A DNA stretch of 64,000 bases from Eucalyptus grandis (Eukaryota; Streptophyta; Magnoliopsida; Myrtales; Myrtaceae): the NCBI RefSeq assembly GCF_016545825.1, contig NC_052614.1, positions 31,645,669 through 31,709,668 of the forward strand, given 5' to 3'. The notes under the pieces are model-generated. The model was not told the origin of the DNA and did not search any database. It saw only the letters and a program-made list of their open reading frames with translations. Positions within the stretch are counted from its first letter, which is position 1, and each line of letters opens with the position of its first letter. Positions 47,096-58,133 of this stretch are shown here, piece after piece. The position numbers and the translations under genes are program-made.

Positions 47096-50000
47096 TGTCA
47101 CGCCATAACCATCAGGTACACAACAACCCTTATTCATTTAGGCCATTTGAATGTGACATCCCAAGAGGCATTGTCGACCCATTTGTGATATGATTTACTT
47201 ATACACAAGCAGAAGCGAAAATACAATTACCCAACTATTCAATAGGGATAGCATAACATGCGCAAGTGCACATGTACATTCATAACAACATTTCACACAA
47301 CTTTTTTCCATACAACTTAAGCAACACAAATTTCAGTATCACCCACTACGCCACTTCATAAATAACCCAAAAGCATGGCAACACACTTCCAAAGGGTTTC
47401 GAGAGTAAGCATAGTACTTCTAGTACTATAAGGATGACTTCAAAATGTAATGCACCCCCACTACCACCTAGTAGCCTATGGACTCCATGTACCAGGGCTC
47501 TAGCTTGACGATTATGTCGAGGTTGACCTCCAAATCGGACACTGCCCTATTGAACATATGCAAATCCATCGCGTCCCAACTAATGTTCCCGAGCCCTACA
47601 CTCGGAGGTCTGTCAAAACCTCAAATGGGGCTGTACAAGTTATCTCCAACCCAAAAGTACCAGGCCAAGAAGTGGTAGGGCACTAAGCTCTAAAGCTCAT
47701 CATCTACCTAGATTGTGGTCATGTAGCATTCTTAACGAGCATTGGTCCCCTCGATAGGATACTCAATCACCTCCTAACTCTACTCAATAGGGACCCCGAA
47801 CCGGACGTGGCGATAGAGCTCAAACATGCTTAAAGCTTGAAAACATTTAAATAACAACAATGAGATAAAATTTGGTAAATAAGCTTCCTAATTTTCGCGT
47901 AGGGAGGTAATTCACCTCGGAGTCGACCTAAACATGTAAGTTATCTATCGATGATAAATCATTAGCAAAGCCTTTGCTTTGCCTTAATTATTAATAGGAA
48001 TAATATCTCACATTCTAAAAGCCATCATCCCATAAGCACATAGACAGTTCTCATGATAATTACATACTTATGAGGTAGAAACAAAAACATGCAATGTCTT
48101 ATAATCATACACGAATGCCATTAATATTCTAGACATAATCAAATATCATTCTCATTCACATTTCACACGTATATGTCCAAATTATTACGACCACTCAAGA
48201 CCATGGTTAACTTGAAGGTTGGCGGTTTCCGGCATAACCAAGCATCGTCCCGTCCCATTAGGTATAGCATCATCCCGCATATGCATACACCTTAGGATAG
48301 CATTTCAGTTGATGAGCTTCATTCCAAAATCCATCCATGAACGGCATCTTGTTGATGCAAGGCATCCAAACTTAATCGAACATTGTTCCACATAATCATA
48401 CACATTGAAATGGTTGCATCACCCCGCATAATCATACACATTAAGGTATTTAAGGGAGCGTTTGGTAACACTCCCCAGAACACATGTTTCTGTTTTTTTT
48501 CTCTGGAATAAAAATAGAACAAAAAATGGGTTTGGTAAATTTTTTGTTCCCTGAAACAGATTTGGAATAAAAACAAAAAAACAAAAACAAAATCATTTAT
48601 TTATTCTCATAAACAAAAATAAAAACAAGAACAATTCTCACCCCTTTTTACTTCTTGCATCAAAGACGCATCTCTCTCTCTCTCTCTCTATCTGTGTCTC
48701 GTGAAGTTTCTATCTCTTCCTCCTCCTTCTTGCATCAATTGATCAACGGTCACTGGAGATGACGGAGTTACCAACACCTTTCCTCCTTTTCTGTTGTCGC
48801 AACTAGTCCCAAGAAACGATAGGTGTCTCTCTCTTTTGTGATTCCTAGGTTTATTTTTCATTGCTCCCCTCTGCTTTTTGATTGGGTTTGATTTTTCATC
48901 GATTGAGCGAAGCTATTAGTCATAAACCATTTGTGTTTTGTCCGTTCCTTCGATTTCTTCCCATTGTAGTTCGTTTCATGTCAATTTGGAGGTGCTCTCG
49001 CTTCTTCCCCTACATCCTTCACTTCTGCCTTCACCTTCTCTCAATCCTCAAGTTCCCCCGACGCTCGCTTCTTCGAGGAAGCTCCTCGTTTTCAGGCTCC
49101 CGAACGATATCCTGAAAGCATCTACTGAAGGTTTGTTTTCTTTATCCTAGAATGGGTCTTTACAATAGGGATCTCTAAAACCCTTTTTTTTTGCTTGTAT
49201 GTTTCTTTTCTACTCCAGTAACTCTCTCGCGCGTTTACTAAAGGTCCATTTTCTTTATCTTAGAATGTGTCTTTGCACACGAGGTTAGAATCAGTCGACT
49301 TACAAAGCATGGGATCTCTAAAACCTTTTTTTTTTGGCTTGTCTATTCATTTTCTTCCTTAGTAACTCTCTCATGCGTCGGCCATGTTCTTTGAATTTTT
49401 ACCTGATTGGGGTGGAATTAGATTTTTTTTATTCTCCTCAAGTGATTTGCATTCTTTTTTTTTTTTTGGTAAGAAGTCTCCTAGAGATATAGTTATTGGA
49501 TTGTAAAATGATTTTTTTCTAAGTAAGATGCATCGAACTACCTCTTACCTTCATTCAAATTAGTTTCAACTTGGTGAAATTAGTTTTATTATTTGCTAGA
49601 AACATTTCCTCTATAGCCTGATATATGAAAATAATCTAGATTGAAGTGGCAAAAGTGGTTGAAACGTAAGCTAGCCTGGAGAGATAGCTGGAATTAATTG
49701 AAACTCATCAAGGTAGAGGATGGCCTAGAATAACAAGATAATTTATCCAATCATAGGCATTTTTTATTGAGGAATGTCATTGAGAGATTATTTGGAGCAT
49801 TAAAGAATTGTTTTTTTTTTTTTCATTTCATTTTGAGATATATGCCTATATTTCCAATCATTTACAATTCAGAAGTAAGCACTTATTGTAATTGCATGTT
49901 GTGCTTTTCATAACTACATTCGTGACTAAGATAAGATGTACAAAACTTATCTCTATAAGGAGATCCAAAGTGCCCGTTTGGACCTAGATAAGTAGAGGTT

Positions 50001-52207
50001 ACAAATGATACATCGCATGAGGAGGTTGTTGAAAAAACACACTTAGGAAACAAATTGTAAATAAAATGGCAAGCCATCTCAATATGCCTAAGATTACATG
50101 ACTTTGTTTTCCATCTTTTGAAATATTATTTATGAGTGTTTGGCAACATTTCCATTAATCGTATTAAGGTAGTCTAATTCTATATCATTATATATTCCGG
50201 TTCTATTTCTTAGGCCATGCCACCCTCTAATAATTAGCCAATGAAAAAAGCACGAGTCTATGAACTCAATTCTATATTTCTATTTCAAAAACTCCATATA
50301 ATTAACTATAACTAACATTTTATAAATTAAATGAAAAAATTGGGAATGAAAATTTTTTGGGAATAGAAATTTTTCTGGTTGTACCAAACGCATTTTTGTT
50401 CGTTTTTGTTCTGAAAACAAAAATTGTATAGTTATCAAATACATTATTTTGCTTTCTCAAGAACAGAAATAGAAAAAAAAAATGTTTTTGAATAAAAACT
50501 GTTTTCGAAAATATAAAGGTTACCATTCTTTCTCATCAGTCGATGTATGAGTGTGTAATGCTCATACAATATGTGATATCGTTATTGTATTTCATGTCAA
50601 ATAACATCATAACATCACTCAAACACTTCAACATGTTATATATCCACATATCTTTACATACATATTAATTGGCTACAATCATTGAATGCCATAAATATTT
50701 ACCATTTTCCATTCTAAGAGTTACATGAGCATACACCATGTCTAAATTTAGCATACAACAATGCATCAATCTACTAGAACTCATAGCATAGAGAACACTT
50801 ATTAAAGGTAAAATAAGTCATTGCATTAAGTATAACTATTACGATAACCTATCAAGTGTCAATAATTCCTATCTGATAACTTATCTCATATCAATATGTC
50901 ATATCATAATAATTTATCGAATAATATAATAGCTTATCGCGATAACCTATCGAGAACTGAGATAACCTATCGAGAATCGTCATAATCTATCACAATAACT
51001 TATTGAAAACCTACAATAACCTATCACTTAAACTTACTTATTACATAACCAAATTATCACTTAACCTTAATCTAATACTAATCCTAGTCCTAAATGCAAT
51101 CACAACCCTAAACAAGGGTTAGAAACCCACTCACTCCCGATTCTAAGCTCGGTAAGTGATGGCAAAGGAGTGGCAAGGGCTAAACGATAGCGACAATGCT
51201 CGGCGGTGGCTAGCTGCCCCTCAAATAGCTCACGGCGGGATGGTGAATGGTCTCCAAGCTTGTGGCAATCCAAATAAAGAGAAAAAGAGAAAGATAGAGG
51301 CAATGATGAGAGGCCAAGCAGTCACCACTTCATAGCCAAGACTTGGTACAACGACGAGAACGACGGTGCGAAAACAATGGCCTCAATGATGGACGGTGGA
51401 CGATGGGCGATGGAGTGAGACCTAAGGAGAAAATGAGAGCGGATAGACTTGCAAAGAGGGAGGAAAGAGAGGTGAAGGGTTCCGGCTAGTTCAAGGAAGG
51501 AGAGGGAATGAGAGCAAAGTGAGAGAAGAGAGAGAATGAGAGGTTTGGTGTGTGATTCAAGAGGGGAAGAAGAAGGGGAGAGAGAGAGAGAATGAGAAAT
51601 CTTTGTCATTAATAGAATGTACCTCCAATCACCCAAAATCCTCTCAGCTTAGCATTTACTTGGAGAAGGCTTCATGAAGACAACAAATCCAAGGCCATTA
51701 ATGCCTTAGGTACACACATAGAGAAATGGGGCAAGACTAGGTCAAAGTGTGACCTCACCTTCTCTCCTCAACCCATGTGGCCGCCTCCTCCCTAGTGCAA
51801 TCCACTCTTGCCCTTATGTCCAAAGTTTAAAGAAAGGTTAAAAGAATCAATACACTAAGATATGATACTATTCAAGCACATGGAACATTTAATGTAGAAT
51901 CTTGCGAAAAGGACCAAAATGGGCCTAAAGGGTCGATGGGTTCCTTGGGTTGCCCTTCCTTGAGCATGACGCCCAATGGCTGCCCATCCTTGGGCATGGG
52001 GCCCATTGGGCCCACGTGGGTCCAATTTCGCAGCTCGTTTCCATTTTTCCGAATTTTTGCGATCTAATGATGAAAATTTGATTTTTCGCCCCAAAATGGC
52101 CTTCTTAGTGTTTTCGTAGCCTATAGATCCTCATGTAATCCCACTTCGAAGATTAGCCACCGTTGTAATCCCATTCCAAAAATTGGGGTCAAATTGAGGA
52201 TGTCACA
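47096..52207 (-). mobile_element. solo LTR-3 of the long-LTR family, with a nested transposon
   Basis: On the minus strand it starts TGTGACATCC at 52207 and ends GGCGTGACA at 47096, like LTR-1 and LTR-2. The last 100 bp are alignable with both (for example 'gggatgtcaca' against 'gggacgtcaca', then 'ggcgtgaca'). The flanks are AAACA on the left and AAATG on the right, explainable as one AAACG duplication whose CpG decayed differently on each side. Removing the nested element (about 48448-50530) leaves about 3.0 kb. Short tandem motifs occur at 48210-48450 ('cataatcatacacatt') and 50880-51030 ('ataacctatcgagaa'). No protein is encoded. Confidence 0.72.
48448..50530. mobile_element. DNA transposon-like element nested in solo LTR-3
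   Basis: The left end has 'gcgtttggtaacactcc' and the right end, reversed, has 'gaatggtaacctttatatt'. Both are followed by 'gaataaaaa.aga' and 'gttttt' motifs, so the ends look like diverged inverted repeats. Related ends occur at 56855-57597. Inside lies a two-copy direct repeat (about 49118-49215 against 49230-49390) with 'ttctttatc.tagaatg' and 'gggatctctaaaacc'. I recognise no transposase; a frame of 77 codons at 48882-49115 has no domain. Boundaries are accurate to about 20 bp only. Confidence 0.5.
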
Positions 52208-53635
52208 AAATGTTAACAAGGTATTAGAACAGAAAAACACATTAAATTCTTCAACATCTCTATTTTAAATCAATACTTCCTTTACTCTAATTACTACCTC
52301 AACAATGTCTAATACATCTCTAAATTTTTCTTCATCTTTATCATCTTTTTACTCATCACCCCAATTTCCCATTGCCTCTCTATAATATTGCACCCAATTT
52401 CACCTCTTCTTCTCTCTTCTATGTTGCTCCAATCTTTGCTGCTACTTCTCCAATTATGGTTATGCAAGCATCCTCACTATCTCTAGTTCTTGGTCATCCA
52501 AATAACCAAGGTCTTGTTTGCAATTCTACTTCTAAGTTGTTATCATGGGAATCATGTCTTGTAGGAAAATTTCATCAATTGCCTTTTGAGACATTTAGTT
52601 AACATGCATCTTTTTCTTTAGTTGTAATTCATTCTGATGTATGGACAAGTCCAATTTTATTTAATTATGGTTTCAAATATTTTGTGTTATTCGTTGATGA
52701 TTATTCTCAGATCACTTAAGTTTTCCATAAAAATAAATAAATTTGAAATGCCTACACACTTTCATCGCTTTGATTGTTTTATTGAAAATCTATGCAATAC
52801 AAATTGATGGGGAAGGTGAATATACCAATAATGCATCCCAATCATACTTATGTGAAAATGGTATTATTGACCATTTTTTTCTTGTTTAGACATCCGATCT
52901 CAAAATGGTCTATGAGAAAGCAAAATTAGACAAAAAGTCGACATGTCTTGAACCTTATTAATCCATACTCATATGCATCCTTCATATTGGGTCGATGCTC
53001 TTCTAATTATTGTTTACACTATTAATCGATTTTCTACTCTAGTCATATCTAATATTTCTCATTCACTGTTTATTTGGGTTCATATTTGATTGCTCATTCT
53101 TTCACGTTTTTAGGTATGTTTGTTATCATTTTCTTTGTCTCGTGTCTCTCATAAGCTAGCACCTCATTTGGTGTCATGTATTTCTAGGGCATGTGTCAAA
53201 TCACAAAGGCTATTGTTGCCTTGATCGGTTAAATGGTCGTGTTTTTATTAGTTGTCATATTCAGTTTGATGAGGAGAATTTTCCCTTTTCATCAAAAGCT
53301 TCAAATCTTAGTCCTACAACCTATTGTTTTATATCACCTCCACTTTTTATTTACTCTAATCAATCTATTCTTCCTTCTACCTCCTTTGGCCCTCAAGCCC
53401 TCATCCGCCTCTTCCTTCTTCTCTTGCCCAACCTCTAATTTGTCTCTCTCCTCCTCTCATCTTATACAACCTACTTCCAATTCTTTTTCACCTCCACCTC
53501 CTCTCCCTTTGAACTCAGTCACTATGTCCCCACCTCACTCCTCTCTATCCTGCTTCACTTCTATTTCTTCTCTTCCAACTCATCTTATATAAAATCATGC
53601 CAAATTTGAAATTTCTAAACCTAGGAAAATTTTGC

Positions 53636-53899
53636 TCTTCGGAATCCATTTGTGCAGCTCTCAAGCCGGTATGGATCCGAGATCTTCAAGAAGGGGCCAT
53701 AATGGTAAACCTCCTGAATTTAAACGAGACAGTGAAAGTACACAAATTCAATAGTGGTCCTTTAGTGAAATCATCTGTTATAATGGAAACGAGGCAACGA
53801 TACTCTACTGTTTACAAGTATTAAGTCTTTGCCAACATTTCACCAGAAGATAAAAAGCAATTGAAGGATTATCACCGAACTTTACATTGGAAAAAAAAA
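53636..53899. other. short intergenic stretch
   Basis: A 75-codon frame at 53597-53824 crosses the end of Copia-3. No family is recognised. Confidence 0.35.
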
Positions 53900-55130
53900 A
53901 GGCCACAAGAGCCAAAAAATTAGCTTGTAAATAACTCCAATATAGGTATATTTAATAGTTAAACAGACCTTCGACCATTGCTTGGGCTCCTGTGGGATCT
54001 CGGCTTGTGACTTTGACGTCTTTGTGAACCCATGGGCCATGCATAGGAGGCACTCCCGCGCAAAGTGTCCATGCTCGCCACATTCATAACACTTCAAATC
54101 AGAACCGCCAGATCGACCACCACTAGAGTTATGAGAGAGCTCAGCTCTCCACCCATGTTTACCTATTTGATCAGGTGAAATGCATTTTGCCATTCAGAAT
54201 CATCAAATGCTACCTCTATCCTTCCACAGAAAACAAACCAGATTTCCAACTAAACTAGGACCATCCAGCTTCCAAATGATGCAAGAGGAGACAGTAAAGA
54301 AATAACTGTAACAAATGTTGAGGAAAAAAGAATAGCAAGAAGGATGCTCTTCAAGGTTATCATAAATAAATTCCTCATCATCAAACAACAAAACCAACTC
54401 AACCCGCGAGAGCATATTAAAAATTTATTCAAGAGAACTAACTGTCAAATCTAAAGTACATCATCCACTATTAAAAAATAATGCACGTGAGAACATACGC
54501 AAATTGCTTCTCTGCAAATAATGCCATTCGTTGCAAGAGGAGAATAAAACAACATTATCGACATCGACCAGAAAAATCATTCACGATAATCAAAGGCTGC
54601 TTTAGAGACCTGTGATTCGGAATGGATGTCCCAAAGTACAGAACTTTAGGCTTACCATTTAGCTCGCAAATTGCATCTTGTGCATCCCTATGGTCATCAA
54701 AATCAATAAAAGCATATCCCGATGGTCTTCGTGCAGCCCACAAACTGCATATATGTAATAGAACTAACTAAATCAAGTATCAGGACCAGCAGGAGAAACA
54801 AGCATAAACTGCAGTTGGAATAAAGATGAGAAGTTCATTAAGTAAGAGTCTAGTGCGTAAGATCTTTTTTTCTTAATTTTAAAAGGAAAGAGAACATTCC
54901 TGTCATTCTAAATTGTTAGGAGTTAAGCCAGGTGATTCCAAGAATAGAGGATTGTGTCTAAGAATCTTCCGGTATTTGGATTGATGAGTCAAAGACACAC
55001 TGCAATTGTGGGATGCAATCTTACAAATCAAGTTGAAGCATCCCATGGATCACACAGAAAATTTCATTTTTTAACTTCCACGCACTTCTGAACAAAGGGG
55101 GTGAGCACTAGATGAGCTAGATGAGTACTT
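53900..55130 (-). pseudogene. partial genomic duplicate of RSZ22 (exons 2 and 3 with introns)
   Basis: A diverged same-orientation copy of about 43040-44420. Exon 2 is conserved in length and phase (54744-54656, 89 bases, [17 protein letters not shown]). Exon 3 (54162-53969) is 194 bases against 235 in RSZ22. It keeps the knuckle CYECGEHGHFAREC, then has an insertion that shifts frame and has lost the SRSRSR hexamer run. Intron sequences also match, so this is a DNA-level duplication, not a processed copy. Exon 1 with the start codon, exon 4 and exon 5 are absent. A translated product could not be a working SR protein, but a transcript could pair with RSZ22 mRNA. Confidence 0.9.
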
Positions 55131-56368
55131 TTCGTGTATTCCACTGTACACATATTGTCCGTGTCACGGTTTTGTTCTTCTCAGGGCAGCCCATACTACC
55201 CAAAAAAAAAAAATGCATATATATAATTAGATGGCCCATTGCCTTATAAGTTAGCCCATGATTCCCTCCCTAGGCGATGTGGGACAAGAGAGGACTCCTT
55301 TCTTGTGCACGTCCGGGGACCGAGGCGCGACGCACCGCTATCCCTCCTCTTTTCTCTCATTGGCGGCCGCATGTTTTTGTTTATTTATCATATCTTATAT
55401 TTAGTGTCCATTTAAAATAGGATAAAATCGAATATAAAGAAATATAAATCAAATAAAATTAGGTAGAATAAAAGTGGATATAATTTCTAACATCTATATT
55501 AAGAAAGTTATTTTTTCTCGTATAATAAAATTATTAAATTAACAAAATTGAGAAAATTCAAATTATTTGACAAAAATTACCAAAATTAAAAATATATTCC
55601 AATATATAAATAATATAGTGAATTCAAATATAAAAATTCAAAATAAAAAATTAGTTATTTTAATTTATTTATATTTATATTTATATATTCGAATTTAATT
55701 CTATTTTAAAATATAAATTGAATATATTTATTACATATTGTAGGTATTTTATTATTTTTGGTATATTAGTATAGTTTACTATTTAATACAATTTTATTAG
55801 AGAGTGATGGAAAGGCAAGAAAGAAATAACAAAGAAATCAATTACAAAAAAAGAGAGAGAGAGAGAAAAGAGGAAAAAAAAAAAAAGTAGGTAAAAGTGT
55901 TGCGAAAAACTTTTACCATCATTGTTTATAAATTTTTTTGTTTATTTATATTAATATGCCATTTATACTAAGTAATGTATATTATGTAATGTGAATATAT
56001 CCGACTATAGATATGATATAACAAAATTCCTAGATTTCATATCCTATTTTATATACTAAGAATCCGGAAGACCAAATGTAACCAAAAGTTTTTCATTATA
56101 TGCTATTTTTCTTCATGCCAATGGGTTTATTGGACAAAGAAAATGCCTACTACGAGCTGAAATGGGCTGGGCTAAGTGTTCACAAAATATACGGATCCGA
56201 AATCTATAATAGGTCTTGTAATTCTTCTATGTCTGTCATATTTGTGTTGATTATTCAAATTGTTTCATCTCATTATAAAAAAAAATCATAATTACAATTG
56301 CTTTTGATAAATTAATGTATATATATGTAAATATGTCAATCCATGTCTATGTTTGAATTTGGGAAAAT
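55131..56368. other. intergenic, very AT-rich
   Basis: A GC-richer patch at 55255-55375 includes 'ggcgatgtgggacaag', a motif common in plant LTRs, but no element could be bounded. From 55380 to 56090 the DNA is extremely AT-rich with 'aaatataaat' repeats and a short (GA)n at 55853-55866. No gene is recognised. Confidence 0.45.
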
Positions 56369-56750
56369 GACACAAATGATTCTTAAATTTTGACCTAATG
56401 TATAATGTGGTCTTGATTTTTATTTCAACGTGTAATGTAGTTTTTGAATTTCCAATTTGTTCACTGTAATCCTTAGACTTCTAACACATGTTCAACTTAG
56501 TCTCTAAATTATGTAGAAATATTTAATATTGTCCATAAACTTGAATTAATTAAAGAACAACATTGAACATATTCTTATAATTCAGGGACTAAGTTGAACA
56601 TATATTAAAAGTCTAGAGATCATATTGAACAAATCGAAAGTTAAAAGAACACATTGCACATTGAGCTGAAGTTCAAGAATCACATTAAATAAATTAAAAG
56701 TGCATGGACCACAATGCACATTAAGCCAAAATTTAATAACCATTTGCGTC
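56369..56750. mobile_element. MITE with 26-bp inverted ends
   Basis: A 382-bp element. The left end GACACAAATGATTCTTAA.. and the reversed right end GACGCAAATGGTTATTAA.. match at 22 of 26 positions by my count. The interior repeats 'cacattaa' and 'gtctagag' type motifs in both orientations. It has no gene, and no target duplication was resolved. Confidence 0.7.
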
Positions 56751-56854
56751 AAGTTCAAATTTCTTTCAATAAATTCCTCCGTGTTTGAGGTGTATCTATC
56801 TTATCAAAAATCTCTCTTGCCACAAGAGTTTCTATGGTTGAGATGTTTGCTTAG

Positions 56855-56932
56855 GCCCTCCTGTTTGGTAACCATCCTCGGAACAACTAATTTTATTATT
56901 TTGTTCCCTAAAACAAAAAAATAACTTCTCCG

Positions 56933-56975
<43 letters not shown>

Positions 56976-57597
56976 TAGTAAAATTTGTATTCCCAAAAAC
57001 AAAAATCTTTTTCTTTTTTTGTTCCCAGAAATAGATTTGGAACAAAATCAAGAGGTAGAACTTCTTTTCCGAAAAAAATTCTTAGAATCAAGTCTAAGTT
57101 TTTATTCTTTTCTTCTCTTTCCCCTTCTTCCCTTTTCTTTTCTTCTTCTTCATCCTTTTGGCTAGAGACCTCGCCAAAGCGTTTGCGCCGGCCCCTGGCA
57201 AGGCCGAGTTATGGCGAGGCTTAGCCTCGCAAGTCGGGCCTCGCCAGCCAAGGCAAGGCCGACCTCGCGTTGTTTAGGGAAGGTCGAGCGTTGTCCAAAT
57301 CTGGTGAGGCTGAGGCTCGCCATGGCCAAGCGAGCCTCCAACGAGATTGCCAAACCTTGCCCGGCTAGTTGTTGATCATATGGCTAGCAACGGGCCACAA
57401 AGAATGAGGAGGAAGAGAAGAAAAGGAAAAATAAAAAATAATAAAAGTATTAAAAATTAAAAGAAACAAAAAAAAAAATTAAGAATCCTACTAAATGTAT
57501 TTTATCCCAAGAACAGAAATTTTGTGCAATTACCAAATGCATTCTTTTGTTCAAAAGTTATTCCCGAGAATATAATGATTATCAAACGCACCCCTTA
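56855..57597. mobile_element. inverted-repeat transposon with GC-rich core
   Basis: The left end has GTTTGGTAACCAT and the right end, reversed, GTTTGATAATCAT, each followed by 'ctcgg.aa.aac' motifs. It contains an AT microsatellite (56935-56972) and a GC-rich core (57160-57370) made of many copies of 'gcgaggc', 'gcctcgc' and 'aaggc' in both orientations. The ends resemble those of the element nested in solo LTR-3 (48448-50530). It encodes no transposase. Confidence 0.6.
56935..56972. repeat. (AT)19 microsatellite
   Basis: Thirty-eight bases of uninterrupted AT inside the transposon at 56855-57597. Confidence 0.97.
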
Positions 57598-57602
57598 GTA
57601 AT

Positions 57603-58133
57603 CTAAGAGTGCATTTGATAATATTTCTATTTCGAAGAATAATTTATTTTCAAAAATAGTCTTTTTCTATTTCTATTCCTTAGAGCAATTTCTAAGTAAA
57701 AAATATTTTGGTAATTATACAAAATTTTATTCTTAGAATAAAAATAATAAAAATATATTTGGTACGACCTATAAATTTCTTTTGTAACGTAATTTTTTAA
57801 ATTTTTTTTTTTAATGATTTTCTTATATTTTTCTTTTTCCCTCTCTTGTTCTTCTTGCTGCTCCTCTAACTAGCAACAATAGGCGTGTAGCAACGAGCAG
57901 TGAGGAAGAAAATAAAGAAAATAATTTATTTTCTAGAAATTTTTTCCGAAAGTAAGAAGTTTTTTTTCTACTTTTTGTTTTTGCTCAAAACTATTCTCCG
58001 ATCACTTTTTTATTTTCAGAAATAGAAAAATTAACTGACATGACTAAATGGATTTATATTCTTTTTCTACTTTGGAGAGTAAAAGAACAAAGAATTAAAA
58101 AAGAAAAGAAAAGTGTTGTCATGCAGGCCCTAA
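57603..58133. mobile_element. second inverted-repeat transposon of the same style
   Basis: The left end has 'gtgcatttgataatatttctatttc'-like sequence (compare the right end of the preceding element) and the reversed right end 'cctgcatgacaacacttttcttttc'. Both arms carry 'aagaataa' and 'ttctattt' motifs, and the middle includes a short 'ctagcaac' region. It lies directly after 56855-57597 and may be a partial relative. Boundaries are approximate. Confidence 0.4.

Larger units (their letters stand above)
46881..53635 (+). mobile_element. Copia-3: Ty1/copia remnant, split by solo LTR-3
   Basis: Plus strand. A 5' LTR end with TATA-like 'acatataaac' (47064-47073) and 'ctctctgactctaaac' runs to 47095. 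The solo LTR 47096-52207 interrupts it. The element resumes at 52208 with a primer-binding-site-like AAGGTATTAGAAC (52218-52230). Protein remnants follow: LGHPN and ESCLVGKFHQLPF (about 52490-52600), HSDVW and FVLFVDDYS (about 52632-52710), SYWVDALL (about 52975) and FLGHVSNHKGYCCLDRLNGRVF (split by a frameshift, about 53180-53250). It ends near 53635. Much of gag is deleted, and reverse transcriptase and RNase H are absent. Frames are broken throughout. Confidence 0.8.

Noticed and set aside
52360..53635. New plus-strand gene from several open frames
   Set aside because: The frames read as broken copia pre-integrase and integrase (LGHP, HSDVW, FVDDYS, KGYCCLD), so it is a retroelement remnant.
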